The translations under genes were made by a program, and so were the position numbers. A DNA stretch of 64,000 nucleotides, taken from assembly GCA_030272155.1 (NCBI GenBank), contig CP126195.1, forward strand, positions 5,005,001-5,069,000, given 5' to 3'. Under the pieces are notes generated by a model, which did not search any database, had not been told where the DNA came from, and worked only from the letters and a program-made list of their open reading frames with translations. Within the stretch, counting starts at the first letter, position 1; each line of letters starts with the position of its first letter. Source of the stretch: Tetradesmus obliquus (Eukaryota > Chlorophyta > Chlorophyceae > Sphaeropleales > Scenedesmaceae). This document shows, in pieces, positions 58,601 through 64,000 of this stretch.

Positions 58601-59594
58601 TGACCTGCAAACCAGAGAGGAGCCCAACGTCTGCCTCCTCTGCTGAGGTACCCGCGCCACCCTCCGGCGGCTGCAGCTGGTACTCAACATTGTTCTTCAC
58701 CACCGTCACAGTGTTGGCAGCCCAATCAATGTCAGGATTGAACTGCGTCAGCCAGGGCTTGCCTAGCACGATGTCATCCTGGGCTAGCTTCGTCACTGTG
58801 AACGGCCGCCTGTCCTTCATCTTGTTCAGGCGATACTTGAGGCTAGGCACAACACGGCTGCAGTCTTGCAATGCACCATTGCCGAGCTGCACTTGACGGT
58901 CTCCCAAGCTTAGCACTGAAAGGTGGAGCTTCGAGACTGTACCAGGATCGATGTAATCCTCACTAGCACCACTGTCAAGCAGCACTCTCAACACGTCACC
59001 ACGGCACTTGGCCTGCAACCTGATCAGCTTGTTGCTAGTTGGCTGCAAGCCCGCTAACTCTGCCGCAGGTGCTGCCTGCTCCGCCACCACAGGCTCATCA
59101 CGTAGCACCACCAATGGCCACTTCAGCGGTGGCATCTTCACCCAGTCCTCACCAGGACGCATGGGCGGACTGCGTAGAATGCCTGTGGTGCCCACTGAGA
59201 ACTCCTTCACCACAGTCATGCCCTTGGTTAAACCCCACCAAGGTGCGCGATGCCACTTTGGCACAAGGAAGACCCCACTAGTGCTCTCCGGGGCCTTGCT
59301 CTTGCACTCCAGGTAGTGCCGCAAGAACAACCCAGCGCGGCGGAAGGGCGCGTTCAGCCATACAGACTTGCCGCTGACATTGGCCTCGCGGAAGGTCCGG
59401 TAGCCAGTGTAGAACTTCTTAGCCTGAGCGGTGCTAGGGCCAGCGCAGGCGTCTACAGAGAACGGCCCGTAGTCGTCCAGCAACTGAGTCATTACAGCTG
59501 CATCGAGCAACCAGATCTCACGGTCCCTCAACCGACACCGACGGGTACCCGCTTTTCCCGGGGCCGCTGGTTGGACTCGGGGCTCACTGCCCAC
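55620..59594 (-). CDS. pol: Ty3/gypsy Pol polyprotein with N-terminal Dam-like domain and chromodomain
   Basis: One uninterrupted frame of 1324 codons counted from 59594; the frame is open further upstream, overlapping gag, so translation probably relies on frameshifting. Residues about 26-165 resemble the phage/DIRS-type DNA N6-adenine methyltransferase family ([40 protein letters not shown]). The family's catalytic (D/N)PP(Y/F) motif is NAPF here, so activity is doubtful. Protease has [10 protein letters not shown] (206-215). RT shows CVDYRALN and VYLDDILIY (YLDD 562-565). RNase H begins [10 protein letters not shown]. Integrase has a zinc-finger HLGV...CPSC and DDE-type segments ([29 protein letters not shown]). 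The chromodomain (about 1256-1305) has [15 protein letters not shown]. An intact frame implies recent activity. Confidence 0.9.
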   Translation of the reverse strand: MGSEPRVQPAAPGKAGTRRCRLRDREIWLLDAAVMTQLLDDYGPFSVDACAGPSTAQAKKFYTGYRTFREANVSGKSVWLNAPFRRAGLFLRHYLECKSKAPESTSGVFLVPKWHRAPWWGLTKGMTVVKEFSVGTTGILRSPPMRPGEDWVKMPPLKWPLVVLRDEPVVAEQAAPAAELAGLQPTSNKLIRLQAKCRGDVLRVLLDSGASEDYIDPGTVSKLHLSVLSLGDRQVQLGNGALQDCSRVVPSLKYRLNKMKDRRPFTVTKLAQDDIVLGKPWLTQFNPDIDWAANTVTVVKNNVEYQLQPPEGGAGTSAEEADVGLLSGLQVKRALRKGATAFLAVLRETADTEKGAKLENVKFNYDEPEWAERMRQVLRKHKQIFQGMPKGLPPQRSVDHKIELEAGSKPPFGPIYHMSPLELEEAKRQLVDLLERGLIQPSKSPYGAPILFVRKANGKLRMCVDYRALNKLTVKNRYPLPRIDELLDRLHGASVFTKLDLQSGYWQIRIAEEDIPKTAFRTRYGHYEWRVMPFGLTNAPATFQALMNDVLRPFLDDFVIVYLDDILIYPKTPEEHLVHVDKVLTALRKARLYAGLDKCAFAMKEVTFLGHIVSGEGIKVDPKKVEAVREWPPPRNVTEVRSFLGMTGFYRRFIHHYAHKALPLTNLTASGVKCKWRADVEAKVFEDLKNTLTSAPVLVTPDPSLPYEVYTDASKFALGGVLLQNQGKGLQPVAYLSRKLNSAERNYPTGDREMLGIYYALQTWRCYLEGASFKINSDHLNHTWFNKKKDLSRRQAKWMLWMESYYSGTKIDYKQGKDNLSDPLSRRPDLASFISSVADDSFLEMVRKGYEADPMYREPPSVLAEHGGLWYMPGERLAIPRDASLKQLILEELHDCPSAGHLGVTKTLQRVASRFWWPHMTRTVRHYVASCPSCQCNKPRSDLPAGLLQPLPVPEKKFEQITMDLITDLPPTARGHDAVVTFVDRLSKLVHFAPTTKTVDAPELARIFTETWHKHHGAPKVIISDRDPRFQGHFWKAYFGRLGTHLKFSTAFHPQTDGQSERANRTLEEVLRHFVSPRQDNWDEHLALAEFAINDSVNPSTGYTPFFLAYGQAVQHPVDIATHVNVPAADVQASDIEEAVKHAKLKLQETQARQAQYANQRRKEVTYTVGDKVYLSTANLYLPSSMSRKLTARYLGPFRVEKVINPVAYKLKLPATLRIHPVFHVSLLKPYKTSEEFTNRQEPTPIQPAVAEDNQWYVEALLDKSIRRHRGRRMVHYLVRWKGFGPEEDSWIPHTAIEQSLIDEYEASHHGGRDTGRRKRRRRG

Positions 59595-60657
59595 TACCTG
59601 GTCACTTGGGTCATCAGGCGTCCGGGGTGATGCCGACTCGGCGCGCGTTGACTGACCCAGACCATCAAGCGCGCCACTCGGTTTGTTGAGCGACGGCCTG
59701 GCGGCTTGTCTCCCTTGCCCTGGAACTGCCGCTGCTGCTGTGTTGCGGGCTGCGCTTCCCGCTTTTTCTTCTCGTCACTCATCCTCTTGCGGCAGTCAGC
59801 AGCCCTGTGGCCGGCGCGCTGGCAGTAGAAGCACTTGATGGTCTTGCGCTTCCCCTGCACATAGTTGAACTCCGCCTGACCACTCTCCTCCGACTCCATG
59901 CTGCCCAGCTCCATGGGTGTGGGACTAGAGTCCACATGCTGCCTCTGTACCAAGAAGTTGGGCCGCTGGGGGTAGCTCGGGGGCTTGCGCCCCTTGTGCC
60001 TACTACACAGCAAACCATCCGCCTGGATGGCCAGCTCAACTGCCTCGTGCAGCGTAGCAGGCTTCGCAGAGTCACGTGCATGCGGATCTCTGGCTTGAGG
60101 CCCCGAATGAAGAAGTGCACGCGGTCAGCCTCATCCATGTTGGGCAGCTCAAGCATCAGCGTGTTGAAGCGTGATGCATAGTCAAACACACTGCTTGTCT
60201 GCACCAAACGGTCCAGCTTGTTGCGTGCGTCGTAATCTGGCTTCACCGGGGTGAACATGTCGATGAACTCCTTCTTGAAAGCAGCCCAGTTTGCAAAAGG
60301 CTGCCGCTTGCCTGCTGCCACCTCCTGCTGGCAGCGCAGCCACCAGTTCAGCGCAGAATCCTTCAGGAAACTGGCTGCATAGGTGACTGTGCTGGGCAGG
60401 TTCAGGTCCGTGTTTTGGGCCTGAAGGTATGTCTCCATCTTGTAGCACCAGTTGATGGCACTGGGGTTGGTGCCATTTGTCTCAGGCGGCTTTGGAAGCT
60501 TCAGCCGCTGAGTAGATGTACTAGCAGTCGCAGCCGCTGCACCAAGCTGAAAACCAACTATCTGCTGCTCCAACTGCTGCACCTTAGCAACCAATTCACC
60601 AATTGCCTGCTGTGCCTGCTCCAAAGTGAGCGGCGTAGGCATGGGCACAGTAGTCAT
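59594..60657 (-). pseudogene. gag: gag of the Ty3/gypsy element, frame-disrupted
   Basis: Starts MTTVPMPTPLTLEQAQQ with a short coiled coil and a gypsy Gag capsid-like core (NWCYKMETYLQAQ, NWWLRCQQE, FDYASRFNTLML, FFIRGLKPEIRMHV). The downstream part (LCSRHKGRKPPSYP, then a CCHC zinc knuckle CFYCQRAGHRAADC) continues in another frame and ends at TAG 59596-59594. The switch lies near 60066-60080, inside gag and before the zinc knuckle, an unusual place for programmed recoding. A disabling indel or a sequencing error is more likely. Confidence 0.75.
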
Positions 60658-61162
60658 GGTCACACACCACTGAGCAGTGATGAGATAACACGGGAACAAC
60701 AGAAGATACCAAAACACACTAGAAGACACTGGAAAATACTAGAGACTTCTACACACCAGAAGACACCAGAATAGTCAAGAAGTATCTGGACTCACAATCA
60801 ACTACACAAGTCAATTGATCCTTGTGTTACACAAGAATCGTCTAGAAACCTCCACGACTTTCACACTGCAAATCTCGAGACTCTCAATACTGTCGAACAC
60901 CAATCGATTGCTCTAGATCAAACTAGAACAATCTAGAACAATAAACACTGCTCACAAGACGATACACAACAATACAGCTCACTGAACAACTCGAGTCGAT
61001 AACCTAACAAATCGGCTCACAATCGTCTGCTGCCACAGGTGAGCACACAGAGCTCACGGTATCACAATCAGACTCACTAGAATACTCAGAATACCTAATA
61101 TCACAAGGCACCCGATCAACACCACACACAGGAGAGCCACGAACAGCACTCGCTGCTACTGC
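60658..61162. other. 5' flank of the retrotransposon (untranslated/LTR region not resolved)
   Basis: AT-richer DNA with many CTAGA, AGACAC and AACAATCT-like short motifs, no ORF. It should hold the element's leader and promoter if the 5' LTR is present. Confidence 0.4.
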
Positions 61163-61165
61163 AAC

Positions 61166-61340
61166 CACTATGGTCACCGAGATGTCCAGCTGCATGTCCA
61201 GGCATGTCCAGTGGCATGGTGTGCAACTGGACATGCCACATGGCATGTCCAGTGTGAGACTGGACATGGCCATGTCCAGTGTGCTGCTGGACATTGAGTA
61301 GGTGACTGGACACGATACTGGACACGGCAACTGGACTTTC
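61166..61340 (+). repeat. Left TIR and subterminal TGTCCAG array of the CACTA element
   Basis: The TIR at 61166-61210 is identical to the right end. TGTCCAG occurs five times and its complement CTGGACA five times (plus one partial) within 175 bp. Confidence 0.9.
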
Positions 61341-63774
61341 ATAAACTGCAATATTACCATTATCTCAATGTGTTTAATGCAGTAAACAAGTGTTCGCGGC
61401 AGGACAGCGAGGTCGAGGTGCTTGGGTTGGCGCCCTCGACCCCCTGGTACCAAGTCATTGCAGCTGCAACTGCTAAGTGCGCAAGTGACCCATGGGCTGT
61501 AACACAATCAGCATGTAGCTGCTGCAACACAAACAGAAGCTGGCAGCTGCTGCAATCACAGCAACATCAACAGCACACAGCTACTGCATGACAGCAAAGG
61601 CACCCATGGCCAGCTGCTGCAATCACAACATAAGCAGTGAGGACACCACACGGAAAAGTTGCCAAGAACTGCATTGACGAGACTGCGTCTCTACCACTTG
61701 TACAGATTATGCCTATGGCAGTACACGCGCAACTGCATTTACTGTGCATCCTGTTGCAGGCAGCGCCAGCACAGCAATGCACCAGCTGCCACTACTGCTG
61801 CATGCCACCATCTGACAACGAAAACATATAAGTTCCAGCAGCTGCAGATCGCGCACTAATGTCTGCGTAGCCGGCAGCAGCTGCGAGTTGGCAGGCTGCC
61901 ACTGCCTGCATTGATCACAAATGTAGCGGTTGTTTCAAAGAACACCCCTGCAGCAGTGCAGCAGAAACATAGCAGCTACACTTGGATTTGCATGCTGCAG
62001 TGTAGGATGTGGCACTTGTTGAGGTTGGCGTTATCTCAATCAAGGTCTGGGCCGACCGGCGTTTAAACAAAAGCAAATTTGCGCGTTGATTGGCGCCCGC
62101 CACGCACCACTACATGCAACATTACAGAGCAGCAGCGTCTTAAGCACCAACATAATTGCTGCCGCTGAATCGCACATATGAGGCAAACTGCTTGCATTGC
62201 CATACACCGCTCAAGCTCACCAGGAAGTGCATCAGCCATGCCACGCTGCCGGACAGTCGGCCCCTGTGTCCCTACAGGGAAGGTCTGCGCACCAACAGAG
62301 GTCTCAAGTCAATATATCGCACATGCGGTCTCCAAGCAGGCTGTCTGCTGCTGCACTAGATACAGTGGCGCCATGCTGACTGCAATCAAGTAGGACCCAT
62401 GCGCGCAGGGAGAAACAGCTGGATGGGTGGCGCGCACACCACATGGGGGGCATTGCGAGCAAGTATGGTGTGTGTGAAGTGCGTCGCAAGCACGTTTCAC
62501 ATTATGCAACTGCTGGCCTGCTGGGCACGCTGTCTGCTGCGTGCGTATGTTCATGTGCGCGTTGCCAAGAATGATCACGACAAGCCCTACAGCAAGCCAC
62601 ATGCTCTTAATGGGAGAGCTGTCACATCACAGCAGCAGCAGCAGTAGCAGCAGCGGCAGCAGCTGTGACCTTCTACCTGTTTTTTATTCTCACCTACCTG
62701 TGATGCTGGGAGATGGGCAACTGGTGGGAGCCTGCACACAGCAGCAGCAGCGCAGGTAACACACAACGCACCTGTGGACAGCCTGCATGCACCCAGCCTC
62801 TACAGCTGAAATAGCACGGCTGATGCTGCTGCATCTGATACTGATCTTGATCTGGTGATGGTGTGATCATTCCTGCGGCAGTACTGCTGCACTGCTGCAA
62901 CTGTAGCTGCTGCTGCTGCTGTGAGCTGGGCGCCCTAGCAGCAGCAGGGCTGTTGCTGTCGTTACAGCCGCTGCTGATCTGGGAAAGAGTCGCTCACCAT
63001 GTCATCAAAGTATCAAGATAAGCAGTAGCAGCTCCATGCGCTTTCTACAGCATTGATGTCCTGCAGGATCAACCTTGCAGCTGCATAGTGCTTCAAGGAC
63101 TGCTGCTGCTCAATGAGCAGGCATCTGCAGCCTGACAAACGCTCAATAACCGCATTGATCTGTTGTTATTCATGATCGCTTTCAGCGATGGTCTCTGCCA
63201 GTGGGCACGCGCTCGCAGTCTGTTTCAGCCCCGTGCACCATATGCAACGCAGCTGCAGTGCGCGACACAGGTGCGATCGCTGTGATGTGTCAGCAGTGAT
63301 CATTTGATCATCATTTGCAGCTGTATGCTTGCCAGTAGATGAACAGTTCACGGCGTATGCCATCTGGCCATTTTGTATTTTAACACATGACATACCTTGC
63401 AGCATCACGCAATGGGGCTGTACGAGCCGTTAAACGTTTTTCATTTGATGTACACGATGGTTTTGGAAAGGCTGCTGCTTCGGCAGCAGGGGAAGTGGTG
63501 CAATGCTATAGTGACATGCTGATCTTCGCCGTGAGGCACTGTCGTGCCATAAGACACCATAACTGTTGATTTGTAGGAAGAGACTTTACCATCTCGCACA
63601 CTTTGGTGTGAATATCAAGCCGGTGCGGACGTGATATCGACAAACCCTACAGCAAGCCCATGGGCTGGCCAGCTGACGTGCTTGCTGTTCAGTGACACAG
63701 TATAAGCGGCATACATGCAATAACATCTACTTGCGGCGTTTCAGCCGGGTTTCGAGCGTACAATGCATCAGCAG

Positions 63775-63908
63775 CAGCACATGTCCAGTTGCAGGCAGAC
63801 TGCCAGTCCAGTGACCTGCAACTGGACATGCAAACCCACCAACTGGACACGATTTGGTGCCATTGGACATGCCTGGACATGCAGCTGGACATCTCGGTGA
63901 CCATAGTG
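63775..63908 (-). repeat. Right TIR and subterminal TGTCCAG array of the CACTA element
   Basis: The TIR at 63864-63908 is the inverted copy of 61166-61210. CTGGACA occurs at least four times with one TGTCCAG and degenerate versions. Confidence 0.9.
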
Positions 63909-64000
63909 AACACAAGCTGCTGCTGGCTGCACAGACTGCTTTGCCAGACTCAGACGCCTAATCAACTCCTGGCGAATGCGCTGCTGCTTAGCCTGCTGCT

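Larger units (their letters stand above)
55200..61162 (-). mobile_element. Ty3/gypsy chromovirus-type retrotransposon (approximate limits)
   Basis: Minus-strand gag (about 60657-59594) and pol (59594-55620, opening further upstream) are in the order gag, methyltransferase-like, protease, RT, RNase H, integrase, chromodomain. This order plus the C-terminal chromodomain marks Ty3/gypsy chromoviruses. Flanks of a few hundred bp are AT-richer than the host DNA, but no pair of matching LTRs, primer-binding site or target duplication could be identified. Limits are therefore approximate, and the copy may be truncated or have strongly diverged LTRs. Confidence 0.75.
61166..63908. mobile_element. Non-autonomous CACTA (EnSpm/CACTA) DNA transposon, 2743 bp
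   Basis: The ends are CACTATGGTCACCGAGATGT... at 61166 and its reverse complement ending ...CATAGTG at 63908. The first 45 bp of the two termini are identical, followed by TGGCA after one mismatch. The trinucleotide AAC flanks both sides (61163-61165 and 63909-63911), the 3-bp target duplication typical of CACTA elements. Both subterminal zones are packed with TGTCCAG/CTGGACA in both orientations (at least 10 on the left, at least 5 on the right), like the transposase-binding repeats of EnSpm/CACTA elements. No internal ORF resembles a transposase, so mobility would need a transposase from elsewhere. Confidence 0.9.

Noticed and set aside
55260..61020. Long terminal repeats of the gypsy element
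   Set aside because: Both flanks share composition and short words such as CTAGAACAATCT but no alignable long block, TG...CA ends or target duplication could be found by eye.

Overview
The window looks like nuclear DNA of a chlorophyte green alga, probably Chlorophyceae. The evidence is GC-rich, intron-dense genes with consensus GT/CAG splice sites, CTG/CAG-rich low-complexity DNA, candidate TGTAA poly(A) signals, a plastid/thylakoid targeting peptide, a hydroxyproline-type cell-wall protein, a plastid-type bestrophin and a plant-type Ubl-Myb telomere-binding protein. Genes were rebuilt by chaining exons whose splice phases agree. Six chains run in frame from ATG to stop and a seventh (the cyclic-nucleotide-binding gene) does so with two tentative donors. 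The VIT/VWA gene lacks its first exon, and the CreA-like gene runs off the left edge.

Layout: (1) 622-1262, minus: 5' part of a CreA-like gene with a bipartite thylakoid-lumen targeting peptide. (2) about 2.7-12.3 kb, plus: a VIT + von Willebrand A protein with a C-terminal membrane segment and cysteine-rich tail. (3) 15.8-19.4 kb, plus: GDP-mannose pyrophosphorylase (360 aa, 12 exons). (4) 19.9-25.9 kb, plus: a 1568-aa secreted modular protein with seven tandem two-cysteine Ig/cadherin-like repeats. (5) 29.1-32.4 kb, minus: Ubl + Myb telomere-repeat-binding-like protein (463 aa). (6) 33.9-40.7 kb, plus: cyclic-nucleotide-binding-domain protein, with at least one and probably two GC-AG introns. 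(7) 41.5-42.3 kb, plus: DPH3. (8) 43.5-48.3 kb, plus: geranylgeranyl-reductase-family flavoprotein. (9) 49.5-52.4 kb, plus: bestrophin-like channel. (10) 55.6-60.7 kb, minus: Ty3/gypsy chromovirus whose Pol starts with a Dam-like methyltransferase-related domain. (11) 61.2-63.9 kb: non-autonomous CACTA element with 45-bp identical TIRs and a 3-bp target duplication.

The most unusual signal cuts across unrelated host genes. In six of the nine cellular genes, short exon segments carrying ONE splice junction are reiterated locally, 1 to about 8 times, inside the adjoining intron. Copies of an exon's 3' end with its GT donor lie downstream of the complete exon. Copies of an exon's 5' end with its CAG acceptor lie upstream. 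Copies are diverged and many have stops or frameshifts, yet the splice dinucleotides usually persist. I read this as continuing growth of introns by tandem duplication across exon-intron boundaries, with possible decoy or alternative splicing. A second theme is (CTG)n tracts directly upstream of 3' splice sites.

The genes do not form one pathway. GDP-mannose synthesis and the large wall protein both relate to glycosylated cell-wall or secretory output but need not be functionally linked. No tRNA, rRNA, CRISPR array or replication origin was recognised.
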